A stretch of DNA of 64,000 nt from Theobroma cacao (taxonomy: Eukaryota > Streptophyta > Magnoliopsida > Malvales > Malvaceae): NCBI RefSeq assembly GCF_000208745.1, contig NC_030851.1:6732334-6796333 (forward strand), read 5' to 3'. Position numbers and translations under genes: made by a program. Every line of letters begins with the position of its first letter. The first letter of the stretch is position 1. The notes beneath the pieces were generated by a model. That model saw only the letters and a program-made list of their open reading frames with translations, was not told where the DNA came from and did no database searches. Shown here piece after piece: positions 46,721 to 59,760 of the stretch.

Positions 46721-47535
46721 AAATGAAAAAAAATTAAATTTTTTCTTTTCCTTTTAAGAGGTTTTGGGCATGAGCCATGTTTTTTTTAACTAAATTGATA
46801 GTTGGGCCTTAAGTGGTTCAGCCAACTCCAACAAACCCCAAACAATCATTCTTTTGGGACATACATATGTCACTTAATCCAACCATTAACAAATTAATGT
46901 CAAATAAAAAAAACTACCAATTTTGAAATCGAAATTTTTGACAAATTTATTTTTGGTACTTGATTTTATGCATAAATTAATGAATGTATGTATTTTTTAT
47001 TGTCTACTTATTTTATGTTGATACATGCATGTTGCTTAAATTTTTTTTAGCATAAAATTGGATGTCATGTGATCCATATAATTTTAATTAATTAGAGATT
47101 GGTCACAGCATCTTTGATTATGTTAAATTGTAAATTAAGTATCCTTGGATCACATATAGAAAAATGATATCAATTGTGATTAATCATATTTAAATATAAT
47201 AAATTTTATCTCACATGAATTTTTATTTTATCTGTATGATTAATTATGATGGAATAATAAATTATTTTTCTTAATTTACCTATAGGAATTAAGAAAAGGC
47301 ATACAATTTGATAGTTTCATCATGACGTTTGTATATAAATCTTTTAAATAAAACTCAGCCCACAGACAATTTTTTTTTAATTTGTTATTTGGTTCATATT
47401 TTAAGCATGGTTTAGATTGGTAAAATATGATATATGTTTATTTGCCTCAATTTCTATGACATAATCATATATGTTTTTATGTAGTTATACAACTTGTGAA
47501 TTTTTCTTATATCAAATGTGATATTCTAGATTTAA
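46721..47535. other. AT-rich stretch upstream of copia gag, no gene seen
   Basis: A 5' LTR of the copia element would be expected hereabouts, but nothing resembling the presumed 3' LTR region (from about 55499) was recognised. Confidence 0.45.
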
Positions 47536-50500
47536 ATGGTGATAACTATAAAATATGGAAGGGTGGATGAACACTGATTATGCTATTCGAAAGGACAAAC
47601 CACCTACACTTACTGATACTAGCATTCTGGTTGAAATTGCTCTTTATGAATGATGGCAGCAATCTAATCGTCTCAATATGATGTTCATAAAAATAAAAAT
47701 TTCTACTAGTATACGTGGTTCAATAAGAGAGTGTGACAATGTTAAGGAATTGTTAAAGGCTATTGATGGACAATTTAAGTCTCCAAATAAGCCCCTAACC
47801 AGCACCATAACGATAAAGTTATCATCAGCGAAGCTCACTAGTATTAGAGGTGTGTGTGAGCACATCATGCAAATAAGGGACATTACAGCTCAGTTGAAGT
47901 CTCTTGAGTTTGAGACGTCTTAATCTTTCCTTATGCACTTCATTCTAAATTCTCTTCCATACCAATATGGAGTTTTCAAAATTCTTATAACACATAAGGA
48001 TAAATGGTCAATTAATGAACTTCTGACCATACGTGTTTAAGAGGAAAACAGGTTAATTGTGGAATTGGGTGAAAGTGCACATATGGCAACCCAAGGAAAG
48101 AACAAATGGCAAGCCAAACAAAAAAGGAAAGGTAAAATACCCATCCAAACTAACATCAAGAAGGAATCCAAATGTTTTTTTTATAAAAAGAAGGAGCACA
48201 TAAAGAAGGATTATGTCAAAAATAAAGTTTGGCTTAAGAAGAGAGGTAATTCAATCTCACTTGTTTGTTATAAATCTAATATGGTTTATGTCTGTCATAA
48301 CACTTAATGGATTGATTCTGGTTCTACAATCCACATTTCGAATACCTTGTAGGGTTTTCTAAACCAAAAGAAACGGGTGGGTAATGAATAGTGCATCTAT
48401 TAGGGGAAGAAGATGCATTCATATGTGGAAGCAATTAGAGCATGTAGAATGATTTTAGATTCTAGTTTTGTTTTGAAGTTGGAAAGAACATTTTATATTC
48501 CAAGTTTCTCTAGAAATTTGATTTCAGTTTCAAGATTTGTACCATTTGGTTATTCCTTTAACTTTTCAAATACATCCTTTAATTTATTTTATAAATATGA
48601 TCTTGTTGGGAATGGTACAATGTCTGATGGTCTTTTCTAAATTAATTTAAGACAATACCTTTTATAATATAATGCATGTTCATGGTAATGTTGGTATTAA
48701 ACGATGCGTTATGAATGAGAGTTCTTTTATTTGGTGGTACTAAAGATTGAGACATATATCCATAAAGAGGATTATGTAACATCCTGTCCCTTGGGATGTT
48801 AATTAAATTAAAATATCAATTGCCAATAAAGATGAATTGTGACTATTATCGATGACGAAAAGTTTTGTGAAAGTGGAAAAGTCGACATAGAATTAAAATA
48901 ATATTTTTATAATAAAATAATATTAATTTATTGATGACAAATTAATAAGATAGTGTAACATCTAAAGTCGATCAAGGAGTTGGATTTGGCCAAAGTGGAA
49001 GAGTAAATTAACACTTGGAAAAATTTTACAAGAGTCAAATGGAAGAGTAAATTAACACTTAGAAAAATTTTATAAGAGTCAAATTGAATTTCTTGGAGTC
49101 AATTAATCCCCATTTCACATTTAATATACTAAATGGAATGACAAAGTATGTTTGAGGACTAAATTGCAAAAAAAAAAAATCGACATACAAAGTAATATAT
49201 TTGTGAGAATGGAAGTGGGCTCGCCGCTAACCAAAAATTATAAATGACATATGTATAATAAACCCAAAAATTACAATATGCCTTTCTTGTAATCCAAGAA
49301 AATGAGCTAAAAGAGAATCAAGATTAATAAAATGAGCTTGGAACTTGGAAAATCCAAGTTCCGCCCATTTCTTGTAAATTGGAAGCTCTCTGCTCCTTAG
49401 CTTTTCTTGCAACCCGAGAACTCTTCTTTGGTATTTGGCTGAGCTTTCATTAGTCTTTAATCATTTGGAACTCCATTGACCCATTTCTCTCAGGTGTAAT
49501 CAGAGGGCTTTGCTTTTTTTTTTTTTCAAAAAGATGTTTTGAGAAGTGTCAATGGGAAGGAAGTGAAGGAAGAAGAAAAAGAATTCGGGTGGAGGAATTG
49601 GAAGTCTAGCCCTCGACCAAGAGAAGGAAAACTTGCTGTGTTTTATATTCTCCTTCCAACCCAAGGCTTCCAACCCTTCTCCTTCAATTTTTAGACTCTA
49701 TAAAAGTGATATGAAGCTGTGGAATTTATGAAGTTTTGACTTTTGGTTATTATACTCAAAGTTAATCGGTTAAAATCTCATGAATTGTTTGTGACAGCAA
49801 ATTTGTTTTACGATTTTGGAAGCTATTGGAAGATATTTTTGAGGAGGTGAATTCAAGTTTAAAGGTAAGAAACCGTGAGCTAAGATGTGGATTAAAGTAT
49901 AATTTTATTGCTAGAAAAAAAATTTAATAGTTTGATTTGAAATTCATGAATTTTGTTGTAAATATTGTTGCAAGGAGGATTGAAAAGAAAACAGAAATTT
50001 GCTGGAAGGCATAATTTAAAGTCTAGAATTAAAGGTTTGGTTGGAATTAGTTGGTTTTTAAAGCTAAGAAAAATAGACATGATTAAGTGATGTGTCGTTT
50101 GCACGATGAAATGTTAGTTAGAAGCTAGTAAAAAAAAAAAAGAAATTAAGCGTGAATGTTGTGTGAATTAAGATGCAGATTCAGCCTAGAAAACTATTGG
50201 GAGGATTGTCGAGAAGATGAATTGAAACCTTAAAAAGGATGCGGGACAAGGAAGAGAATTAAGTCGTGGGAACATCATTAGAAGGCTAGAAATAAAGGCT
50301 TATTTGAGCCGAATTGAAACTGTCAAAGGTGAGTGATTTAGGTATGGAAATGCAGAATATAAGTACAATGTTGAAATGTTACATCGAATTAGTCTAAATT
50401 TTTTGGAAATTAAGCTAGAATATTAGATATTTTGGCATATAGATTTCGTAGGAGACTTTAAAAGCTTGCTGAAAATTTCTTAGTGAAATCACATAAAGTC

Positions 50501-50665
50501 AAAGGAAGTGGTTAGTAATTGGTGAGAATTCCCACCAAATGAGGTGAGTGAGATTTATTTTTGAATAATGCATGTGATGCATCACGCATTGTTTAAAACG
50601 TTGTGATGGTACTTAAATGTTTTGTATTGATGATTATGCCTAGACTAGTATGTTATTAATATGAG

Positions 50666-50719
<54 letters not shown>

Positions 50720-53700
50720 AATGTTTGTGTGTTATGTTAAAGGCCAAATGGTGGCATGTATGCTTGTGTTTCTAGTCCTCCTAGCTATAGGGTTATTGTC
50801 CGTGATTATGTGATAAATGAAATGAATAATGCATAACATTAATGTTTTTGGAGCTTGCCATGCATATGTGGGTTTATGTCATCCATGTGGGAGGAACTTA
50901 TTATGTTAAATTATTGATTTGAGAAAGATTGAACTAATACTTATGCTACATTATGGGAACTAGGTTGCCTAACTGTATTTGAGATCATGATATGTATTTG
51001 GAAGTGATAGCATATGATGAATAAACTGGAGGATTATTGTGTTTATGCACATTCGATATGTGCGAACGTATGGATAGTTGATGTGAAACTACTGATGCTT
51101 GTGTGGCTATTGAGTTGGGATGACTAACGTGAATTATGGTACACGGATTATTAGCAGCATTGATGGCCCATAGATTTGATGATGTTTCATCCGATGGGTG
51201 AATTCCGGACATTGATTGATTTAAGGTTAAGTGGTGTCTTTTCCCTGTGACTATGTTCTTTGCCTACAAAGATGGCAATAAGTAGGGTTGATAGTAGAAG
51301 TCCCACTTGTGATTCCCACTTGTAGTGCTATGGTGTCGACTGTCTAAAGATTACTCCGGTCGATTTAATTTCTCCATCAGTTGCTCAGGAGCTGTACGTG
51401 ATTTGTTCTCCGCCTGTTGTTTCGGCACGTGCGTGATTTGTTTCTCCGTTAGCGACTTTGCCCTGTGTATGATTTGATTCTCTATTGGTTGGCCATCGAG
51501 TGTGATTTAACTATATCCAGGATAGAACCACTCATTGATTTTGTTTGATTTTGATGATATAATATGTGAATATGTGGGTATTGATATATAACTGAAATGT
51601 GGTGGTCATTATATAATTGAAATGAGGTCGACATTTGACAAAAAGCTTCGAGGGAAGCAAATCATATATTGAGTTTAAGGCTGTGCTTGGCAACTAGGGT
51701 GTGTCTATGGAACCTAGTTTGATGATGGCTTTAAAAAGGTAAGCCTTAATTGATACGCTTTGTTATGGAGACATGGAATTGATTGAGCACAAATGTGATG
51801 TGTCGTTAAGATGTGATTACGACAAGGCATAGAAAGATGAAATGTGCACATAAGATATTAAGATGATTCTCATATCTCTAAATTGGAGATGGTTGATAAT
51901 AGCTATGATAGCTTTATGACTAGATATGTCTCTATACATATGTATGTAATTATATGTGATTTATTATGCTATGTTAGTCTTTTCCATCACCGAGTATTAA
52001 ATGACTCACCCTTTTATTTGTACCATGTGCAGATAAGTAAAGTTATGGGATTCACATGGCTAGTGTTATCGTTAGACAGACGAATTTTGACATATGGTAG
52101 GTTTCCTATTCGATGGGTCCACTTCATTGAGTTCAAGTTGTAATAGCTTCTACTTCCGATTTTGATTTCCCAACCATGTTAGTTTGGGATTTGCGTAGGC
52201 ACTGTGTTACCGTATATTGTTGAGTTAAGGGTTGTATGGTATTAACTTACATTGACGGTAAATGTATGGCCTTATGAATATTGTGAAAACATTGTTGTAC
52301 TAGCAATGTGCCAAGGGGCAATATTGTAAATTATGCAAATGTATTATGAAATGCATGTGTGATGGTTATGAAAACTTACGGCTATTTGTAATCAGATGAA
52401 TATTTCTAAGGCTTGCTAAGGTCTCGTGGGCTTTGCCTACTTAACTCTTGCACCAGTCATGGATCTCTAGTTTTGGGTTGTGATAGATTAAAAGATTGGT
52501 GAATGATGGAATTCTTAGTACTTTGGATTTTATTGATTTTGATGCTTATGTGGATTGCATAAAGGGAAAGCAAACTAACAAAACAAAAAAAGTGCCAAGA
52601 GGAGTTCAAACATATTTGAGATCATACATATAAATATTTGTAGTCTAGATATGAACTCGTGTGGTTAGAAACACTTCATCTCTTTCATAGATGATTATTT
52701 ACGGTACATGTATCTTTACTTGCTTCATAACAAGAACGAAACATTATATCCTTTTAAGGTAATTAAAACTAAAGTAAAGAGATAATGCGGGAAGCAAATT
52801 AAGATCGTGAGATCAAATGGTGGTGGAGAATGTTATGGAGATACGTTAAGGATGGACAAACACCTAGTCCATTTCCGAAGTTTCTTAAAAAGCATGAGAT
52901 AGTGGCCCAATACACCATGCTTGGATGTTCAGACCAAAACGGTGTAGCAGAAAGAAGAAAGCAAACATTGTTAGACATGGTGCGAAGTATGCTTAGCAGC
53001 TCCAAGCTTCCTAAATCCTTATGGACTTAAGCTCTTAAAATGGCAATGCATATATTAAATCGAGTTCCTACCAAGGTTGTTCCAAAAACACCATTTGAAT
53101 TATGGAAAGGTTAGAAGTTTGCAACATATACGTATTTAGGGATATCCATATGAAGTAAGAGCTTATAATTCACTAGAAAAGAAATTAAACCCAAGGTTTT
53201 AAATGGGTATTTTGTTGGATATGCTGAAAGATCTACAAGGTACAAATTTTATTGTTCATCTCGTAGCACTAGGATTGTGGAATCAAGAAATACAAAATTT
53301 CTTGAAAATGACTTTATCAGTGGGAATGATTAATCTCAGAACTTAATTTATGAGAAGAATCATTGTGATATTTAAACTCCCACTTCAAGTGACAAATTAA
53401 TTGTCATTCATAACACCTTTCAAATTCAAATGGGTGTTGTATAACCAATCGTTGAAGTTCTATACGCTACTGATGACAATCTAGTAGATCCGGTTGTTCA
53501 ACAATTACCAGAGATTGTTGAGCAACCAGTTGTGCAACGTGCTTCTCAGGAAGATGTTAATACAACATTAAGAAGATCAACTATGATGAAGAAATCAACA
53601 ATCACTAGTGATTACGTTGTGTATCTATAAAAAACTGATTATAGCGTTGGAGTCGAAAATGATCCTAAAACATTTTCACAAGCCATAAGTTGCAAAGTAT

Positions 53701-55190
53701 CTAAATTGTGGTATAATGCCATGAAATATAAGTTAAATTCTATGGCAGTTAACGGAGTTTGGAATCTTGTTGAATTGCTTGATAGTGCAAAGGCCATTGG
53801 ATGCAAATGAGTCTTTCAAAAAAAAAAGATTTACTAGGCAACATTGAGAAATATAAAGTAGGACTTGTTGCTAAGGGATTTATTAGGAAATTTTGGATGT
53901 AAATGGCATTGGTTACCCATTCCAACTTGGAGCTACATCAAATGGATGTGAAAACAATGTTCCTCAATAGAGACCTAGAGGAAGAGGTTTATATGAAATA
54001 ACCAGAAGGATTCTCTTTTATTGATGGTGAACATTTAGTGTGCAAGCTCAAGAAATCCATATATGGATTCAAACAAGCCTCCCATCAATGGTGTTTGAAG
54101 TTCCATGATGTCATCTTTTCATTTGGTTTTATAAAGAATATCATATATCAATGCATATATCAGAAGGTTAGTTGGAGTAAAATTTGTTTTATTGTTCTAT
54201 ATGTGGATGATATTCTACTTGCAACCAATGATAAAGGGTTGCTACATAAAGTGAAATAATTTCTCTCTAAGACTTTTGATATGAAGGATATGGGTGAGGC
54301 ATTTATGTCATTAGCATTAAGATCCATTAGGACAAATCTTAAAGCATTTTGGGTCCATCTCAAGAAACCTATATCAATAAGGTTTTAGAGAGGTTTCGGA
54401 TGAAGGATTGTTCATCGAGTGTAACACCCATTGTGAAAGGTGACATGTTCAATTTGAACTAATGCTCGAAAAATGAGCTTGAAAGGAAACAAATGCAAAA
54501 CATTCTGTATGCTTCTGCTGTACGAAGCTTAATGTATGCTTGTGTTTGTACAAGACTTGACAATGCATTTACTGTTGGAATGTTGGGAAGATATCAAAGT
54601 AACTTAGGTATGGACCACTAGAAAGCTGCAAAGAAGGTGATCAGGTACCTTAAAGGGACCTTAAAGTGATCAAAGATTACATGCTTATGTATAAGCAAAT
54701 TGACAATCTAGAGGTAGTTAGTTACTCAAATTCGAACTTCACTAGGTGTGTAGATTCATAAAAATCAACATCTAGATATGTTTTTATATTTGTTGGAGGA
54801 GCCATTCTTGAAAGAGTGCAAAGTAGACCTTAACTATTACTTCTACCATGGAGGCTGAGTTTGTTTCTTGTTTTGAAGCTACCTCACATGCTGTATGGTT
54901 GAAGAGTTTCATATCTAGGCTTAGAATTGTGGATTCCTTTCTAAGCCATTTAGGATGTATAGTGACAATTCAGTTACGGTTTTCTTGGCTAAAAACAATA
55001 AAAGTGGTAGTTGAAGTAAACACATTGACATCAAATATTTAGTCATAAGAGAATATGTTAGGGAGAGCAAAGTAGTCATTAAACACGTTAGCACTGAATT
55101 GATGATTGTTGATCCTTTAACAAAAGGCATGCCACCAATGAATTTTAAGGATAATGCAGCACAAATGGGACTTGGCTCCATCAAGTGATT
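47536..55190 (+). mobile_element. Degenerate Ty1/copia retrotransposon, interrupted
   Basis: Domains are in copia order (gag, protease, integrase, reverse transcriptase, RNase H). They are the UBN2-type gag (about 47640-47920, with KLSSAKLTSIRG), a zinc knuckle (about 48170-48220), protease DSGST (about 48315), the pre-integrase zone (about 48400-48774), integrase (52486-53160, with NGVAERR), reverse transcriptase with YVDD (about 54200) and RNase H (about 54840-55150). Many stops and frameshifts make it non-coding today. A 3.7-kb insertion splits the integrase. A polypurine-like AAGTTGGAGAA followed by TGTTAGTTACCC (from 55499) may mark the 3' LTR. The 5' LTR was not found. Confidence 0.85.
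48775..52485. mobile_element. Solo LTR (3.7 kb), nested in the copia element
   Basis: Starts TGTAACATCCTGTCC and ends GGGTTGTGATA, where the last CA has become TA. It is flanked by 5-bp direct repeats GATTA (48770-48774 and 52486-52490). The copia integrase frame breaks at the first repeat and continues in register after the second when the insertion and one repeat are ignored. The interior has no coding domains and holds an (AT)n run (50669-50715). Its ends resemble those of the solo LTR at 23166-26071, so both probably belong to related Ty3/gypsy lineages with long LTRs. Confidence 0.85.
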
Positions 55191-56808
55191 TTTTTTTGTA
55201 TGGATTTTTATCATTTGTAATGAAACTCTTATTCATTTGTGTGTTTTCTTATCTTTGTGTGCACATTTATTTTGAGAATAACAATCATTATTGGACCTAG
55301 AATAAACATAAGGTTTATTCATTAAGTTATGATGGGCTGACATTAAAGATATAGAATGCATAGTGATGCATGGAAGATAATACTTGTTCTTAGAAGACTT
55401 ATAACCATGATTCATGTATTTTGTTTCTTTTCTTAAGAAGAAGGATTCATGGATTTTCAATATTATTATAAGTAAAATATACGGGCCAAGTTGGAGAATG
55501 TTAGTTACCCACGTCCAATTGATGGTCTGCATATCATCGACTTTCCTCGAAATATGGTAACCACTTTGGCATGCCCACTTACTTTGGTTTTGATTACGTC
55601 TTTGATGAGAAGACTATATATATATATATAAATTGAGTATGGGGTCCTTAAGCTCAACATTTATATATAAAAAAAAAAAACACACCATTTAAAAGAGATT
55701 GCTAGAGTTTAAAAGTGTCCTTATACAGAGAAGCTCGCTCCCGTGAGTATCAATGATTTGAGGTAATTATTCAATTTCATAATTTGATTTTCTGTATGTT
55801 AATTTTGTTAATGTGTATATGTAAAGGCATCAATGATGTCTTTGAAGTCTAACATGGATATCTTGGAGTTGGCAAACATCAAAGATCTTGTTTTGGAAGA
55901 GAATTTGATTTCCACACAACTAAAGAGACCAAATCGTAACATAAAAGAGCATCTTCCATATGTCACTAGGGGCAACATTAATCCATGCCAAGAAAAAGCT
56001 TGCAGCATTTCCCGGAGCGACCCAATCAATTTCCCAACGGTTGTAATTGTACATCCACACTCTCTAAGCATAATCGCAATAAAAAAAATTAATGTTGAGG
56101 GGTTTCAAGTGCATTACTATAGAGGGTGCAGTTGACAGAGTCTATATCGGTTAGTCCTTTTTTTGAGTAGTTCGGATTTGACAGCCATTTTCTCGTTAGA
56201 CGATTTGTCAACAAAGAACCTCAACCTTCGAAGGGGCGAGCCTCAACCATAAAAGCTTCCAAACGTTGCTTGAGGGACAGAAAACAGATTGGTGAGCTTC
56301 GGTGAAGGACGAGGGACGGTAATTGTTTCCATGAAAGCAACCCAGTGATCTGTTTCCCAATCAAAGGGGCCCTCCAAAAACTGATATTCCACCTCAATTT
56401 GTTGTCTTGCCAGTGCCCAAAGTCAGCAACAACCCCCGTTGAATATATTCAAATGGTTGAAACTGAAATGATCAGATTAATGCATTTTACTAAGTCAAAT
56501 TTGAAAACCCTCACGCGGAGCAACAACTCACTTGCGCGCGTGAAGAATTCACCAATGGTCTTTGTTTTCCTTTTTTGACGGAGGGTTTATTAATGAATAA
56601 GTAGACTGTCATATCACCGCAGTCAAGAAGCAGTGATTATAGATTGTCCAGCTTCCGCCAAAAAGTCATGGAGTCTTTTACCAAGAACAGGAAGAAAGGA
56701 AAGGAAAAGAAAAGAAAACGCGTGTTGGCTCACTATAAGTCGTCATTACATCAGAGCTCAGTGAAAACTAGTAACAATTCCTTGTTTCCCTTTGTTAAAC
56801 CGACCTTC
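55191..56808. other. Possible copia 3' LTR and upstream region of RLP copy 2
   Basis: The stretch from about 55499 may be the copia 3' LTR (TATATATATAAATTGAG near 55617-55635 is a possible TATA). The short frames at 55808-56135 on both strands resemble nothing I know. The last kilobase should hold the promoter of RLP copy 2. Confidence 0.4.
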
Positions 56809-58854
56809 ATGGGCATCTCAAAGGTCTCTTTGGCCTTCATTTTGTTGGTTATCACGTTTCGGCAGAGGATCCAGGGATCTCAAGAACAGGCATGCAATTC
56901 GAAGGACTTAACGGCCCTCAAAGGTTTCTCCAAGTGTTTAGGATCAGATATTGGCGGGTGGAACTGGAACAGCTTCAATTGCTGCTCCTGGACGGGCATC
57001 ACTTGTGATAATTCCTCTTTTGTAAATAAAAGAGTTGTTGGGTTAGAACTTGGGAACAAAAGACTTGCAGGAACAATATGTGAGACTTTGGTTGGATTAG
57101 AGCAAGTAAGAATCCTGAACCTCTCTCATAATTTTCTCCATGGTAAAATTCCTACCACCTTGTTTCGTTTTCAGAACCTGGAGGTCCTTGACTTGAGTAA
57201 CAACGATTTCGTCGGTTCACTTCCCGTCGTTATTCATTTACCCTCAATAAAGTATTTTGACCTCTCGAAGAATCATTTTTCTAGCTTGCTTAGTTTAGAG
57301 CTTTGTAAAACTTCATCCCATATCCGGTATATTAATCTTGCCAATAACTTCTTTGGAGAAGCTTCACTCTATTTGGAGAACTGTACTTCATTGCATTATG
57401 TTCACCTTAATGGCAATGGACTATCAGGAGCTTTCCCTGAGAATTTATTCCGGCTACAACATCTTAGAATACTGCACCTTCAAGAAAATAGGTTTTCAGG
57501 GCCTCTGCATTACGGAATTGGTAACCTCTCCAACCTTGTTGAATTGGATATCTCCTCCAATGGGTTCAATGGAAGTCTTCCAGATTTTTTTGGGAGACTG
57601 AGAAAGCTGGATTCCTTCTCTGCCGGGTCAAATAGATTAACTGGCTTATTACCTATTTCTTTGGTGAATTCTCCTTCGCTTTCCATGGTTGATCTGCGCA
57701 ACAATAGTCTGAATGGTCCGATAAATATAAATTGTTCTGCAATGACCCGTATCGCTTCGCTTCGTCTTGCTTCCAATAATTTTCAGGGGCCAGTTTCTGA
57801 TCTATCCTCTTGCCAGAGCTTGAGAAATCTGGATCTTGCACGCAACAAACTTGGCGGTGAGGTTCCATTCCACTTTAAAAATCTCCAGGCACTGAAATTC
57901 CTCTCTCTCGCAGGCTCTGGCATCATTAATATATCCTCAGCACTTGAGATTCTGCAAGACTGCAAGAACTTGACTATATTGGTCCTTAGTTTGAACTTTT
58001 ATCACGAAGAGATGCCTAGCAACGTGAATTTGAAGTTCAGAAGTCTCAAGGCACTTGTTATTCCAAATTGTCACCTTAAAGGTTCCCTTCCAATTTGGTT
58101 GAGTGGTTGCAGCATGTTGCAATTGCTGGATCTGTCTTGGAATTCTTTGGGAGGGTCCATTCCATTCTGGCTAGGCAACTTCATCTATCTCTTTTACTTG
58201 GACTTGTCTAATAATTCCTTTTCGGGAGAGATACCAGAAAGTTTAACTGGACTAGAAAGTCTTGTTCACAATACTGTTCTACTGAAAGAACTCCCTGCAG
58301 ATTTGCGACTGGTGAAAAGCACGGGGCACGGTGGGCGCTTGCTGTATAACAATATATGGAGCTTTCCACCGACTATCGACTTAAGTTGCAACAAGCTTAC
58401 AGGACCAATCTGGCCAAGCTTTGGGAATTTGAAAAACCTCCATGTTTTGAGTCTGGAAGGGAACGACCTTTCAGGAACCATTCCAGATAGTATGTCGGAG
58501 ATGACAAGCTTAGAAGAGTTGGATTTGTCTCGTAACAAGCTCTCAGGCGAAATACCTAATTCCCTGGTACATCTCAGCTTTTTGTCAAAATTCAATGTAT
58601 CATACAATGAGCTCTATGGGGATATACCTTCAGGAGGTCAGTTTACGACATTCCCTGAATCAAGCTTTGAGGGGAACGAGGCTCTTTGCACTAGAATGTT
58701 AAGACCATGCCAAATAGAACAGGTACCACCACTTGTAACTCCAGGTAAAAAAATGAAGATTGTGGATTGGAAATTTAGCATTGGAGCGGCAATTGGTTTT
58801 GTTCTCACTGTCTGCTTTTGCTTCAAATCAGGCTGGGTACTTCCCAAAGGATGA
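56809..58854 (+). CDS. PSKR-like receptor-like protein without kinase, copy 2 (intact)
   Basis: Intronless, 681 residues from ATG 56809 (MGISKVSLAFILLVITF, a signal peptide). The frame is open upstream to 56644, but that part is Lys-rich and unlike a leader. The LRR N-terminal cap holds NCCSWTGITCDN, followed by about 20 plant-type LRRs and an island-like region before NNIWSFPPTIDLSCNKLTG, the position where phytosulfokine receptors bind their sulfated pentapeptide. More LRRs, a GGQFTTFPESSFEGN cap, one transmembrane helix (IGAAIGFVLTVCFCF) and a tail of only KSGWVLPKG complete it. PSKR1/PSY1R proteins continue into a kinase here; this one stops, so it is an RLP that would need a partner kinase or act as a ligand sink. 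The island (HNTVLLKELPADLRLVKSTG) is diverged from the FPLF-type island of copy 1. Confidence 0.9.
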   Translation: MGISKVSLAFILLVITFRQRIQGSQEQACNSKDLTALKGFSKCLGSDIGGWNWNSFNCCSWTGITCDNSSFVNKRVVGLELGNKRLAGTICETLVGLEQVRILNLSHNFLHGKIPTTLFRFQNLEVLDLSNNDFVGSLPVVIHLPSIKYFDLSKNHFSSLLSLELCKTSSHIRYINLANNFFGEASLYLENCTSLHYVHLNGNGLSGAFPENLFRLQHLRILHLQENRFSGPLHYGIGNLSNLVELDISSNGFNGSLPDFFGRLRKLDSFSAGSNRLTGLLPISLVNSPSLSMVDLRNNSLNGPININCSAMTRIASLRLASNNFQGPVSDLSSCQSLRNLDLARNKLGGEVPFHFKNLQALKFLSLAGSGIINISSALEILQDCKNLTILVLSLNFYHEEMPSNVNLKFRSLKALVIPNCHLKGSLPIWLSGCSMLQLLDLSWNSLGGSIPFWLGNFIYLFYLDLSNNSFSGEIPESLTGLESLVHNTVLLKELPADLRLVKSTGHGGRLLYNNIWSFPPTIDLSCNKLTGPIWPSFGNLKNLHVLSLEGNDLSGTIPDSMSEMTSLEELDLSRNKLSGEIPNSLVHLSFLSKFNVSYNELYGDIPSGGQFTTFPESSFEGNEALCTRMLRPCQIEQVPPLVTPGKKMKIVDWKFSIGAAIGFVLTVCFCFKSGWVLPKG

Positions 58855-59760
58855 GAAGCTTATCAAGGATGCAACAAATACTAAATCTAGAACTGGGTGT
58901 TCCATGGTGCTGACAAGCTTGTAAAATTAGATTTGGACAATCTTTTTGTGTATAGCTCCTCCCATGGTTCTTTCTTCTTACTTTAGCTTCTTTTAAATGG
59001 AATGTAATGATCAATGAAAAATCATAAAGCATACTATCAAAGTTCTAATATACTTCTAGTTTACGAAGTTTAAAAACAGAGATAAGGCATTTTTCCTTAA
59101 CAGCAACACTGTCCGGATCTTTTCAGCTTCAAGCCTTCAATATATTTTTGTAAAAATATCTGAAACTCCAAGAGCAGAAAAAATAAAATATCTTATTACA
59201 TCTGTCAATATATTTTTGAACGCTGCCCAAAAATTATATTCTGCTGTCAAAAAGCAACTATAAGCATTCAAGACACGGCTTAGGCATTGCACTGGGGTAA
59301 AATAGTTGGAGGTACAATAGCGTCCATATTCTTGCACAATAGTACAGAAGAAAATGCCTCATCATCCAAGAAAGAAAAAAGAGAAAAATATATTTAAAAG
59401 GTCTCCCATATCCGTATCCCTGCATTAGAATAAAGCGGGACAAGCATGGGCTTCAAGCCTCCAAAGGCATAAAAAGATGCTACAAGTGTTTGATAATTAC
59501 AAACAAATCCTTCTAAATTTACAGACAAATACTCCCGATATCCCATCAGATCACCATCAACAAGGCTTTTCAAATAAAGCCCCCTTCAAAAGTTCTGTCC
59601 TCTAAACTTTCAGAACATCTACTTAAGGCTGATTGCATTAAATATAAATAGCATTTACCTGTCCTATCAAAAAGCAAAATAATAAAATTTCTATAGTGAA
59701 CGGTTATGGCTGTTAGCTGAAACCTCAAAAGAGCTTCTGTTTTCCTGCTTGTTTTCATCA
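58855..59760. other. Convergent intergenic space between RLP copy 2 and MCM9
   Basis: The 3' flanks of two genes that point at each other. No other gene or repeat seen. Confidence 0.55.

Noticed and set aside
56644..56808. Longer N terminus for RLP copy 2
   Set aside because: It is Lys-rich and would bury the signal peptide inside the protein; the ATG at 56809 starts a normal leader.
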